64,000 nucleotides of DNA from contig OZ234493.1 of assembly GCA_965153455.1 (NCBI GenBank), positions 7,616,213 through 7,680,212 of the forward strand, read 5' to 3'. How positions within the stretch are numbered: the stretch's first letter is position 1; each line of letters begins with the position of its first letter. Below are positions 1-11,122 of this stretch, piece after piece. The stretch comes from Sphagnum compactum. Taxonomy: Eukaryota > Bryophyta > Sphagnopsida > Sphagnales. The notes beneath the pieces were generated by a model. It did no database searches and had not been told where the DNA came from. It saw only the letters and a program-made list of their open reading frames with translations. Both the position numbers and the translations under genes were made by a program.

Positions 1-669
1 CAGACTTCAAATGTCTTTGAATGAAAAAAACATGAATAATAATTATCCATGCTTTTACATAATAATATATTTTGATCATTCTTTTTGTCGTGATTATTTT
101 TGACCCTTGTAAAAATTATTGATTTTTTTATCCATAGCCTTTTGTAACCAATCCTAGTGTGTCACTATCATCCTAACAAACAAACCGATTACTCTCTAAA
201 TAGTCACTCAAAGAGGCAACCTTGACTCCTATTAGCATGTTTCGATCCGGTTAGGTTCTCAAAATAGTTATCTATAATATAAGTTGTGGTCATTGAAATG
301 ATTGGAAATCAAATTGACAAAGTGATTCTTGACCATTTAAATGACATTTTGACACTATAAAAAAAATCACGAATTTTCAAAGCATCCAAGTTGACGACTT
401 TGTCCCTTTTGATTAAGAATTCGAACAATTTGACTAGAAGCTCTAATTGATGAAGTGACATATTTGTTTTTGACTAGAATCAAGAGAGAAAATGCCTGGA
501 ATTAGGGTTAACTCATACCCTAACCACCGATTCCAAGCCCAGCTAGTGAGAACCAAGTAAGAAAAAAATTGTCAGAAGTTGAACCTAAAATCTAGAACAA
601 GATTCTCAGTTCCATATATGTGTGGAACTTTAACCGTAACCAAGATTATCATAATTTATCACTCTCTAT

Positions 670-807
670 CTAATCTCAAGTTTCAACACAAGCCAAAAGA
701 TCATGTTTCAAAAATCCTCATATAAAAATAGACCTATTATTTATTACCTAGTAGGGGCCAAAATCCCTTAAGCTTACTACTATACTCTATAAGGAATCAT
801 AACACAA
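670..807 (+). repeat. Dispersed repeat family A, copy 1
   Basis: This segment is clearly related to 49628-49751 in the same orientation. Both share CTAATCTCAAGTTTCAACAC near the left end, AGGGGCCAAAATCCCTTAAG in the middle and a similar right end, separated by small indels. The copies lie about 49 kb apart, so this is a dispersed repeat and not a tandem one. No terminal structure or coding capacity was seen, so the element class is unknown. Confidence 0.75.
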
Positions 808-1505
808 ACAAGCAACATTCCTTAATAGCTCCATATACATGCACATGCAACCCATCCTTGAAAGATGGTCTTGCAAAAGAACAACCTAGAACTTTGGATG
901 GTTTATGAACATGTACATCATGGTTTTGATGGGCCTTTGATGCCTCATCATTTTAGTCACTTACAAGGCACAATGAACAGATTTTCTTGGGTTTACATGA
1001 CCTAACCATTGTTCAAAATCAAGGTGCCCATTTGTAAAATTCATTAAAACTATTCTGTTATATGTGAAGCATGCTACTACTAGGTACCATAAGCCCATTA
1101 GTATGCACATTTTCCGGGCCCATTCATGAATTCAGGCTTGCCCTACTAGGCTCGCCCAAATTGCTCACAAGGCACCTAGAATGTTCCCATACTACATGAA
1201 ACACCTTGAGAAATTCCAAATATTAGTATTTGGATCGGGTGCTCAACTTAGCTATTGCCTCATCCTGGGGCTCTTATTTTTATAGAGAATTTCCCCCACT
1301 TCCCCCACCATGAGGCTTTACCCTAAAAATAAACCACTCCAAGGTTTTTTCAAATTTGTATTTTGAATTAAGTACCTCCCCCACACTGAAGATGGTGGTT
1401 TCATGAATTGAAGGGACCTTCCACCGATCATGTTAAAAATTACCTTTGCCCACATTTGTAGAGTATGTAGACCCATGGTTTTTACCTTTTTTTTTTCCCC
1501 TCATA

Positions 1506-1543
1506 ATACCTGGCAAGTATTACAATGGGTAACCGCCAGGTAT
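1506..1543. repeat. Short inverted repeat (9-bp arms)
   Basis: ATACCTGGC at 1506-1514 is matched by its reverse complement at 1535-1543, with a 20-base loop. It is short enough to be partly chance. Confidence 0.4.
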
Positions 1544-2050
1544 CACGGAATTTTATTTATTTTTAAATAAAATTTAAAATCCATCAATTTTTACATCATG
1601 TAACACCCTCAACTCGACTCGACTCCGCTTTGCATGAGCCACCGTTATTCCAATAATGCCCACAACCTCGGCGGTTACACTTGCCCTTACAAACCTTCCA
1701 CCACATGATATACTTGTACCCATTCCCCCCCTAAGCCTGGTAACTAGGGTTCTATAATGGTTAACTAGGGTAAGCCTGAAGAAGCCCAGAAGAAGCTGGC
1801 CACAAATGCTCTCTCTGGGGGAAGAGAGTGGGTGTTGTTGTTGCCAAATGAAGATAGGTACTATGTCCAATAATATGTCAGGTTTGATGCTTTGAAAACT
1901 AGCACTTTAGTGGGGTCCTCCTGCTAAATTGATGGTGTTTTCAAACTAGCCATTTTAGTGGGGTCCTCCTTGTTGATTGTACTATGGGAGCAGCTTGACA
2001 TACCAAAATCCCTGTCTCCAAGAATCATAGCACCCATTAAGCCTAGGCAT

Positions 2051-2590
2051 GTTATAATGTGAGATAGCATATTCAATTACTTCATGGGGTGGTTATAAGG
2101 TGAGAGCATATGATTTAGTCCATGGGTTGGTTGGTTGGTTATAGTGTGATAGCATATGAATTAGTCCATGGGTTGGTTATAATGTGATAGCATATTGAAT
2201 TCCTTCATGGGTTGGTTATAGTGCGATAGCATATGAATTAGTCCATGGGTTGGTTATAATGTGATAGCATATTGAATTCCTTCATGGGTTGGTTATAGTG
2301 TGATAGCATATGAATTAGTCCATGGGTTGGTTATAATGTGATAGCATATTGAATTCCTTCATGGGTTGGTTATAGTGCGATAGCATATGAATTAGTCCAT
2401 GGGTTGGTTATAATGTGATAGCATATTAAATTCCTTCATGGGTTGGTTAGAGTGTGATAGCATATGAATTAGTCCATGGGTTGGTTATATGTGATAGCAT
2501 ATTAAATTACTTCATGGGTTATATATAATGTCATAGCATATTAATTAGTTCATGGGGTATATATAACGTGATAGCATATTAATTAGTTCA
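2051..2590 (+). repeat. Minisatellite, about 14 units of 38-39 bp, alternating types
   Basis: Units contain ATGGGTTGGTTATA followed by GTGATAGCATAT. Two unit types alternate: one continues with TGAATTCCTTC (39 bp), the other with GAATTAGTCC (38 bp). This gives a dimeric period of about 77 bp in the middle of the array. I counted 14 occurrences of the AGCATAT core. Units at both edges are more diverged, as expected for an array renewed from its centre. It has no coding frame. Confidence 0.9.
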
Positions 2591-2656
2591 TTGGTGTGCA
2601 CACACTTTCTTTTCTTTCTGGGAAGGGAGCATATTGATTGCCCATCACCAATGGTT

Positions 2657-2717
2657 GGGGGGGGGGGGGGGGGGGGGGGGACACACTCCTCAATAGAAGC
2701 CCCCCCCCCCCCCCCCC
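2657..2717. repeat. G24 and C18 homopolymer pair
   Basis: A run of 24 G at 2657-2680 is followed 19 bases later by a run of 18 C at 2700-2717. The two runs are complementary and could pair as a hairpin, and the G run could form a G-quadruplex. Run lengths are also the part of an assembly most prone to error. Confidence 0.85.
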
Positions 2718-5700
2718 AATAATAATAATAAAGTGTTTGCCCAAACCCTAACCCAATGGATGAAAATATTAGGTAGGTTCCATGTCCTGAATACAAACTT
2801 AAAGGCCTGACTCCCTGATAGTTCAGCATTGCACCATCAAGGATGGATGATGAATGGATAGAAAAATACTTTTCCATTAGGTTGAAGATAGTGAGGGTTT
2901 AGTTTAGTGGTAGTTTAATACTACCCACCTACTAACAACATGAAAGCCTTTACCTCTATATGTACTGACCATCCACATGCATCTACTTACTTTGAGTGTT
3001 TGTTACTCACAATTATTATGCAATTCACTTAGGGTAGAAACCACCCATCACCGAACATGTACTTATCACCAAACACTTTCCAATATTTTTCCTCTTACCT
3101 TTACCAAATTGAGCAAATTTTTGTGTCATTGGACATGCAAACTAGAGAGTTACAAATGTGTGAGGATTCGACCTCCTTTGATTTCTAAAGTGTTCACTCA
3201 CCAACCTATATTTGATCAGTGGAAATTGTGCAAACATAACATACTTGCAAGGTTTCATACCTAGCTTCTCTTGTATTGTTGTAGCAAAAGATGTAGAGCT
3301 TGTGAAGAAGCATTGATTGATAGGAATGCAATTCTAAAGGCAAAGCTGTGTTGAGGTCTTTTTAAGAAAAGCAAGTCAACCCAACTACAAATGTGGTAAA
3401 CCTAAGAGTGTGGATATAATAAAATTTCATGTGTCATCTCTTAGTACCTACATGTGAACAACACTTCTTTTTTGAATTTTGATGAAGTATGTCTTCTTAT
3501 TGCACATGAATTTTTTAAGGCGCAAAAAGTTAGGTCCATGTGCACAAGCACCTCCACCTTGGGTGTGTGTTGTGCATAACATTATTGTCTTACATGAGCT
3601 TTTAGAATCATGTTGATAGATGAAAGCACAATTAACACACTATTTGAACTAATAGACTATTTGAACTATCATTGTCATAGTTTTTAAAAATTGGAAATGG
3701 ACTTAGAATGTAAAGCCATATTCAACATTGACATTGTAAATTTTATGTATTCTTATTGTAATAGAGTTCAGTGGGAAATCATATTATGAATTACAGATGA
3801 TTTCTAAAAACATATTGAACTAATAGTGGACTTTTGAAATGATGTGTTCATGACATTTTTCATGCATACATTACAAAAACATATGGACTCAAAAAGTATG
3901 TCATAATAGTGTCAAAATAATTAAAAACTAAGTCACCATTAAATAATGAATTGAGTAGAATGCATTAAAACTTTCCCAATTCAACAAATTCTGATTTTTA
4001 AAATATTAATTTTCCTATCACTTTTTATCATTTATAATTCATTTTACATTGAAATCTTCAAGCTGACATGGTTCTTTTGGACCAATCACATGTATAGTGA
4101 TATCTATAAAGTGACATATTGACATATGATTTTGGTTGAAAATATTGACATCTCAATATTTTCAACCAAAATCATAGAAGATAATTATAAGATTTATAGT
4201 TTCATAAATAATTGAGTTGATGCAATATTTTCAAAAGTGAACCCCTAACCATGACTTTACGTTAATGAGTGAATCCATATGAACTTTCATAGGTGCAACT
4301 AAAACCATTTTCAAGAGGTCAAGTGTTGTAATCATAACCAAGGTGAGTTCTAGTGGCATATTTCTTTTATGAACATCAAAGGAAATAAGTGATCCAAAAT
4401 TTCAATATCACTTTGGCCATATTAATAATTTTCAAAATTGAACTTTAGCATCTACACAAATTTCACTACAGTAGAACATCATTGTCATCCTTTATTCTAA
4501 ACCAAGCTTTCATGGTGTTCTCCTCCCCATGGTGTTCATTTAGACTTTTCCCCTTTTGATTGGCCTTGTGTTCACCATGGTGGTCATTTACCACAAATTT
4601 GACTATGAACGTATAACAAAGAAATGAATTCTTTTTGCATTCAATTTATTTATCAATGCTCACAACACTAATTATTATTATTAGATTTTCTAGCATAAAA
4701 ATACTCAAAATGACAAGCATAAAAAGACCACCTTTTCAATTTGGACAAGTTGATTTAAACTTGCCACTATGACTAAGGTTGTCTTTTGATTGGCATAGCA
4801 AGAGACTATTTGACAAGTTTAATTTTTACTTCAATTTAAATTTTTTTCTTCTAGATTATTATTTTTCTAAATATTTTAAAGGTAGGTATATAGGAAATAG
4901 GATTACGTAGGTCATAAAAGAACAAATAGGTAGGTGGTAAACCAAACTTTAAAACTTAACCTACGAAGTAATTACTTTGGTTTATCCTACCTATCTTTAC
5001 CCCTTAGGCATGCACATAGGTTAGTAAATGTATAAGGAAGTGAACCCTTCTTTTGCACAATGATAAACCAAGTTCTTACCAATGATTACACCTTTGAAAA
5101 ACTACAACTTTTTTCAAGTTTTTTTATTTCACATGTTTCTTTCACAACACTATTTATGTATATAAATAAAAGAGTTAGATAATTAATGAGAAGGTTGGAA
5201 GTAAGTTGAAAGATGATAGGTAGGTAGAAGAGGTAGGTCCATAAATAGACCTAAATTACTTACTTAGCTTAGGTAATAGTTAAGTACATACATAGGTAAG
5301 CACAGTACTAGGAAACATGGGTGCAATTCACTAACCCATTTCACTAAGAGACCTTAAAAGTGAAATGGGTTCATTAGTTAATGTTTTAGCTTAATGCAAT
5401 TTCACAATGGTTGAAATCACTTGTTTAATTCATTAATGTTCAATTTTTTTTGTTACTCGAATTTTTTATAAATTAGTAAAAATAGAAAAAATAAAATTAA
5501 TCTAATTATTTATTCAATATATGTGTTTATTAATTTATTATGATATTTGGATACAACTTATAAACATGTTATAGTTTGTATTAAATTGATTTCCATAAAT
5601 GAAATGTCCTTTCAAAAAAATTACAATAAAAAATTATTCAAAATAAATTTTAATACCATTTACAATACCAAAAATATTACATGTATAAACTAATAATTCA

Positions 5701-8330
5701 GAAGTTCACATATAATGTTAATAATCTATATAATGTTAAAATTAGACGATACCCTTAAATTGAAATATCTCATTCTAGGGTTCATTTTTCTAATATTCAA
5801 ATGATTGTACACATAGATTAAAATAAATATGTTAATTTATTAATTTATAATTTATGAAATTCTTACAAATTTACGTTTATTTATTTATCAGAAACCTTCA
5901 ATCATAAAACTTGAAAAAAAAAAAATTATGAAAGAAACCATTTTATAAAACTAAAATAACCTTGAAAAATGGAAATGTATTATTTGTAATAAAATTGAAT
6001 AAAAATTATGATATTTGAAAATATACATGCATATAAATTGATAATTATTTACATATTTCTAGTACTTTACATAAAATTAAAATTATTAAAAAATAAACCT
6101 AATATTATTTGTTTAATAACTTAAATATTATGTGTGTAAGTTAATTATTAAATGGTCATCATAAATATAATGAAAATTTTTATTTTTTTATTGATTAAAT
6201 ATATGCTGAAATTGTGGGGACATATAATATGATATTATATGTTACTAGTAACAATCAAATATTTTTTGAAACAAAAAATCAATGTTGGTTGAATGGCAAT
6301 GGAAATTATGTGTGAATCACGTTGAAATCCAAGGTTCAGACAAGGTTCAAACTTTGGTAAAACTTCCATGTGGTCAATGGTGTGTGTTGACCATATAATC
6401 AACATTGTATGTTGATTATTATTATGTACATAAAATGATTTATTATTATTGATTAAAAATTAAAATTAAAATTAAAATTAAATTCAAACCATTCTATCCA
6501 ATGACTTTGAGAAAATGAAGAAATGAATTATACCAAGATTTTGCAAAGAAAAAAGGATGATAATAAGGATATAAAAGCTCGTAATTCATATAGTGGTTTT
6601 GTAATGTGTAGAAATACCAAAATTAGTTTGGTAGGCTATGAAAGATATTTACAAATTTTTCAATTTTTGACAATTCACAATTTCATTCTTCTACAAAAGA
6701 CTAGCCTATTGTTTTTAATCCTGTAGCTCCTATAATGCACAAACCATCCTAAAAACTATCTTTCTTAACCTAAAAAATATTTTAAAATTTGTTAATTTAG
6801 TAGTTAAAATCACAAATTTCAAAATTTTAAAACTTTCTCTCCTTAGTAAGTGGTTAATGCAAATTATAACCAAAATTATGTATGGATGAACCATGGGCAC
6901 TTCACATTCACAAAAACAAATATCATGGACTTGGGGAAAAGTCATTGTTTTTTTCCTTATAGTACACTATGTACATGGTAACAAAGACTACATGTTGAAG
7001 TGAGACAAATTCCTCATGGATTCGAAAATGGGAGTTTAAATATTTTTCAAGTTATGAGTCCCACCACTTCATGTGGATTTTAATTCAACGTATTTGAAAA
7101 GAGAAGTTGTAGCCTTTAAAAATAACGTTCTAGCGGTGCATCGCACACCTCGATTAAAGGTGATTTGACCTATCTGTTGGGCATTCTACTAATCATGGGT
7201 CAAATTGTTAGTTTGATTCACGACCATTCATTTGAATATTAGTTGTGTTTTGGATCTTTAAATTGGGAAGGGTAAAACCATGGTTATGTAACGATATGTG
7301 AAAATCTTAAATCTACAAATTCTTAAAATTCTACCATCATGATAGTTAACAAACTATTTATCCAATGTGCATTCCTTTATGCTTTTGGTCAAAATGTTGA
7401 TAATTAATTAATAAATATCATTAGATCTATGATTGGTCAAAAAATTCATGTAAAAGTTTAAAGTTTTTTAATGTGGGATGAACTATCAAAATGATCAAAT
7501 TGAGGTAATATTTATTGTTAAACGAAAAGTTGAAAATTGGAATGACTTGTATTAGAAATGTTTTATTGCATGTTATTTTTTAACTTTCATTTGATGATGG
7601 TTTGTTTTTTTAATTTTTAATTTTGACACTACTATGTCATATTTTTTTAATCCACATGTAAATTTTGTATGTGTGACATAAGCAATGTCATTATTTCAAA
7701 AGTTCACAATAAGTCCACCTTTGTTTAGAATTAATCCATATCCTCTAATATGATTTTCACTTAGGTCGATTGCAACATGGATAATTAAAAAGTTGAGAAT
7801 GTTATTGTTACAATTTTTATTGATTATCATAGTTATAATTTTTGTTGACACCATCTTCTAAGCTATAAAACCTCATGTACAAATTGAGGATTGCATTGAT
7901 CTAAGATCAATGTGATTAAACTCCTCACATGTTCACCCATTCTTGGCCAAGACAATGTAATTGTATTGACTAGAATATTAAAGTGCTCACTCTTACTTGC
8001 AACATGGAATCCTACATACAAAAGATGAGGGTACAATTGCATAACCCCTTGAATACATGGTTAGGGTTGCATAGCAATTGAAATGAGGCTAATGCCACCT
8101 ACATATATGGGGAGAAAAACCTTTAGGTGGGCTAACATGAGAAGTGGCGTATCAAAGAACACTATAACAAAAAAGTATTTTAAAATTTGAGAAGTATTCA
8201 AGTATGATGAAACAAAGCATGAAAGTCTTGAAATCTAAGGGAGGGAAACCTATTAAAGTTAAAAGTCACCCTCTCTTTCAGCCCCTATCCCCTCTCCTTC
8301 ATCCCCTATCCCCTCTTTGAGTGGTATCTG
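2718..8330. other. AT-rich intergenic DNA, no gene recognised
   Basis: Open frames are short and none resembles a known protein. The stretch holds a perfect hairpin at 4125-4176, scattered TAGG/CCTA-type motifs around 4880-5300, and an (AAAATT)-like run near 6455-6482. Otherwise I see nothing. Confidence 0.6.
4125..4176. repeat. Perfect hairpin, 24-bp arms, 4-base loop
   Basis: The left arm 4125-4148 is exactly complementary to the right arm 4153-4176, with the loop CATC between them. Pairing stops at both edges. An uninterrupted 24-bp palindrome with so small a loop is not expected by chance and would form a cruciform or an RNA foldback. It may be a small foldback element or a recent inverted duplication. 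Confidence 0.9.
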
Positions 8331-8360
8331 CAAAGTAAGGAAATTTCATTAAATCTCAGT

Positions 8361-8387
8361 ATGAAATGCTGAAACTCAGCATTTCAT
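8361..8387. repeat. Perfect hairpin, 12-bp arms, 3-base loop
   Basis: ATGAAATGCTGA (8361-8372) is followed by AAC and then by its exact reverse complement (8376-8387). The surrounding 8.33-8.52 kb also carries GGCGCTCAG twice and ACTCAG several times, so it may be part of a small decayed element. Confidence 0.7.
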
Positions 8388-9861
8388 GCACAAGGTTTGA
8401 GACTAATTATAGTAGTTGGTACAAGTAGTAGGCGCTCAGAGGAGGCGCTCAGGAAAAAGGAAAGAGGGGATGAAACTCAGTTTACTACCAAAATTGGTGG
8501 AAAAACTAGTTAGTTTGGGTCCCAGTTATTTCGTTTTGTAAAATTTCATTCCCAGTTACGCGTTTGATGCCCTATTACGTCGAAACTGGCCGTTCTCGTC
8601 CCCTAATCGCCTAACTTTATGGATAACTTTATTATATCAACATTTTGTAAAGAGTTTTCGAAAAGATCCCAAAAGCCACCTTTTTATCATCCCAAAACGG
8701 AGATATGTGCATCCTCGACATCTTTCTATACAAAATCCTTGTTTAGAATGAATGTGGATTAAAGATATATTATTATTAAAATGCCCAAAGACTCTTTTAA
8801 TCTTGTGTTAATCAAAATTGGGGAATGTAATTAGAGAGGTCAAAATGGGGTCCATGTGACATGCTTGCAATGCTCAAATCTAATCTTGTTACTTTGAGTT
8901 GGAAAGCTGAATATTCAAGGATGGCACTTGGTAGCATTGCTTTTTTCTGGAATTTTTGAGTGCAGCCTAAGTGGTGATTGTCCACACCAAGAAATACCAA
9001 AAATGACCATCATTTGAGGAACATTTTGCCAAACCTGGCTATAAACCAAATATGAAGTAAGTAGAAAATTTTTAATCAACTTTTTTTTATATTCATGGTA
9101 AGTACACACTAAAATCAAAATATAAAAATTGGGTGATTTTTACTTTTTTTTCTTCTCACTTTTTTGGGAATTGAAACCCTCCAAAAATCACTTTCTAAAT
9201 TAGTCATCACATTGTTACATGTAAATTCAAGATACCGATGAGATGCAAAATCTTCCACAAAGAAAAAGAAAAATTACTTTTAAAATCAAAGTGACGTGCC
9301 GTAAAGTATGTAATGGAAAAGGAAAGAAAGGTGAGGGAAAAAGGGTTAGGGCAAGTGCAACATGGAATTCATCCCCAACAAGCCTAAGAGCTAAACTTTG
9401 ACAAAGACAAATTAGGGGGTTAGGTCATGTTGGGAGGTGATTTGAAATCACTAATAAGCTTGGAAATAATAAGCAATCCTTTATTAAAAAGCTTTATGAA
9501 TCTCTTGCTAGAAATCAATAGAGTCATTTTGAGTTTCTTGATGCTCTACTAACCACATTGAAGAGGTAATAGGAAGCAACATTGACCACAACAATAAATA
9601 AATAAATAAATGAAATCATGTCATCGCATCCAAGGGGTGTACCAAACCTGTGTTATACCAAAGTTTGCTACCCCGTGTTGCATATGACAATGGGAATATG
9701 AGATCATGGCCATGAAAGGCGTAAACGCCATGGCGATGTCTAAGTAATGCCTCACTCTAAGGCCATGAAGACCTTGTGGAAAGGACTATAGAAGAATTTG
9801 ATTCTCATTTTGTTTCCCCCATGATACCCGGCGGGCAAAAAGTTGAATGAAAATGGAGGTG
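8388..9861. other. Intergenic DNA, no gene recognised
   Basis: Only short open frames without recognisable similarity are present. No RNA gene or transposon ends were seen. Confidence 0.5.
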
Positions 9862-9889
9862 AGGGTTTAGGGTTTAGGGTTTAGGGTTT
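9862..9889 (+). repeat. Interstitial plant telomere motif (TTTAGGG)
   Basis: Several consecutive TTTAGGG units occur here, the plant telomere repeat. The array is short, so it is an interstitial motif and not a chromosome end. A second short array at 11105-11122 is in the opposite orientation. Confidence 0.85.
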
Positions 9890-10154
9890 TTGGAATGGGT
9901 GTGTTTTGTTTCTTTCGAAATGTGTCATCGTTTTGTGCAGGATAGATTCCACTTGATAATGTGCCGTCGGAATATACTGAAAACATTCTGCTGGTGCTTT
10001 GGGGCATGAGGTTCAAGCATTGGCAATATTCCTCACATGCGTAAACACTTGTCAGAATTATTATTATTATTTTTAGTGTATTTGGTGGAGGTCGTGTTTT
10101 ATAGAGCATAATCTTATCTCCCCCAAGAGGCAAGGCATTTTTTCAAGAGCAAAA

Positions 10155-10224
10155 AATGCCCGCAAAAGAGGGTATTTTTTTTGTTTTTAAATGCCCGCAA
10201 GAGAGGGTATTTTTTGTTTTGTTA
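10155..10224 (+). repeat. Tandem duplication with AATGCCCGCAA core
   Basis: AATGCCCGCAAAAGAGGGTAT is followed about 35 bases later by AATGCCCGCAAGAGAGGGTAT, each trailed by a T-rich tract. A third partial unit (AAATGCCC) follows. This is a short imperfect tandem repeat. Confidence 0.7.
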
Positions 10225-10348
10225 AATGCCCACCGCTTGGGTTTTTCCTTTTAGAGAAAAAAACATGATTTATTTTATTTTTTAATATATATATATATAT
10301 ATATATTTTTTTTTTGGGTTTTGGGGCAGGTCTTTGCCCTTGGTAATG

Positions 10349-10441
10349 CCCTTGGAGGAGCAGGGAGGGCATTCCCAAAGTAAGTGTCGGTCAGCTTTGC
10401 CTTGGGCAGTTGCTTACTTTGGGAATGCCCTGCTCCAAGGG
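10349..10441. repeat. Long hairpin, about 29-bp arms with two small bulges
   Basis: The left arm 10349-10384 pairs with the right arm 10413-10441. Pairing is exact apart from two 3-4-base insertions in the left arm around GGAGGAGCAGGGAGGG. The loop is 28 bases (10385-10412). A bulged stem of this kind resembles a microRNA-like foldback or the ends of a small foldback transposon. No expression evidence is available. It lies directly upstream of the 42-bp minisatellite. Confidence 0.75.
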
Positions 10442-10467
10442 TGTGTTCCGTGTTACCCTACACGAAA

Positions 10468-10804
10468 AACTTATGCAGAACATGCCATCATTCACAGACA
10501 ACATCAGAAAACTTGTGCAGAACATGCCATCATCCACATAAAACATCAGAAAAGTTGTGCAGAACATGCCAACATCCACAAACAACATCAGAAAACTTGT
10601 GCAGAACATGTCATCATCCACAGACAACATCAGAAAACTTGTGCAGAACATGCCATCATCCATGAACAACATCAGAAAACTTCTGCAGAACATGCCATCA
10701 TCCACAGACAACATCAGAAAACTTGTGCAGAACATGGCCATCATCCACAAACAACATCAGAAAACTTGTGCAGAACATGCCATCATCCATGAACAACATC
10801 AGCA
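10468..10804 (+). repeat. 42-bp minisatellite, 8 units
   Basis: Eight units contain AACTTGTGCAGAACATGCCA followed by a 22-base segment ending in ACATCAGAA. Unit length is 42 bases (14 codons) except the seventh, which has one extra G near 10736. Because 42 is divisible by three and the unit lacks stops in several frames, long repetitive open frames appear on both strands. None has a recognisable flanking domain, so I regard the open frames as a by-product of the repeat. Confidence 0.92.
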
Positions 10805-10924
10805 TTAATTTGCCACAGAACATACATACCATCGTCCTCTACAACCCAAAAGAAAATTTAGCCAGGTGTGTGTGCTTACATGTGTGTTTTTTTTTTTTTT
10901 TAAAAATTAAAAATTATTTTTTTA

Positions 10925-11077
10925 CGGCAATTAATTCTATAAACACATCTTTTTACTTACTAGTTACTTAATTTTTGATGTTTTACATCATTGTGTGTTT
11001 TTTTTCATTTTTTCCGGCAATTAATTCTATAAACACATCTTTTTACTTACTAGTTACTTAATTTTTGATGTTTTACA
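10925..11077 (+). repeat. 63-bp exact direct duplication
   Basis: The 63 bases at 10925-10987, starting CGGCAATTAATTCTATAAAC, recur exactly at 11015-11077. The period is 90 bases, with a T-rich spacer. Identity over 63 bases points to a recent duplication or continuing homogenisation. Confidence 0.92.
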
Positions 11078-11104
11078 AATCATTGTTGTTGTGCACCCTA
11101 ACAT

Positions 11105-11122
11105 CTAAACCCTAAACCCTAA
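11105..11122 (-). repeat. Interstitial telomere motif, reverse orientation
   Basis: CTAAACCCTAAACCCTAA is about two and a half CCCTAAA units. It is inverted relative to the array at 9862-9889. Arrays this short also occur by chance or as promoter telo-boxes. Confidence 0.7.

Larger units (their letters stand above)
1..2050. other. AT-rich intergenic DNA, no gene recognised
   Basis: No open frame here resembles a known protein. The stretch contains one copy of a dispersed repeat (670-807), a small inverted repeat (1506-1543), and two imperfect copies of a roughly 30-base segment ending in TAGTGGGGTCCTCCT near 1900 and 1955. Nothing else can be supported. Confidence 0.6.

Noticed and set aside
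10391-10750. 119-codon minus-strand open frame and its plus-strand partners
   Set aside because: They are translations of the 42-bp minisatellite. No start context, flanking domain or splice structure supports a gene.
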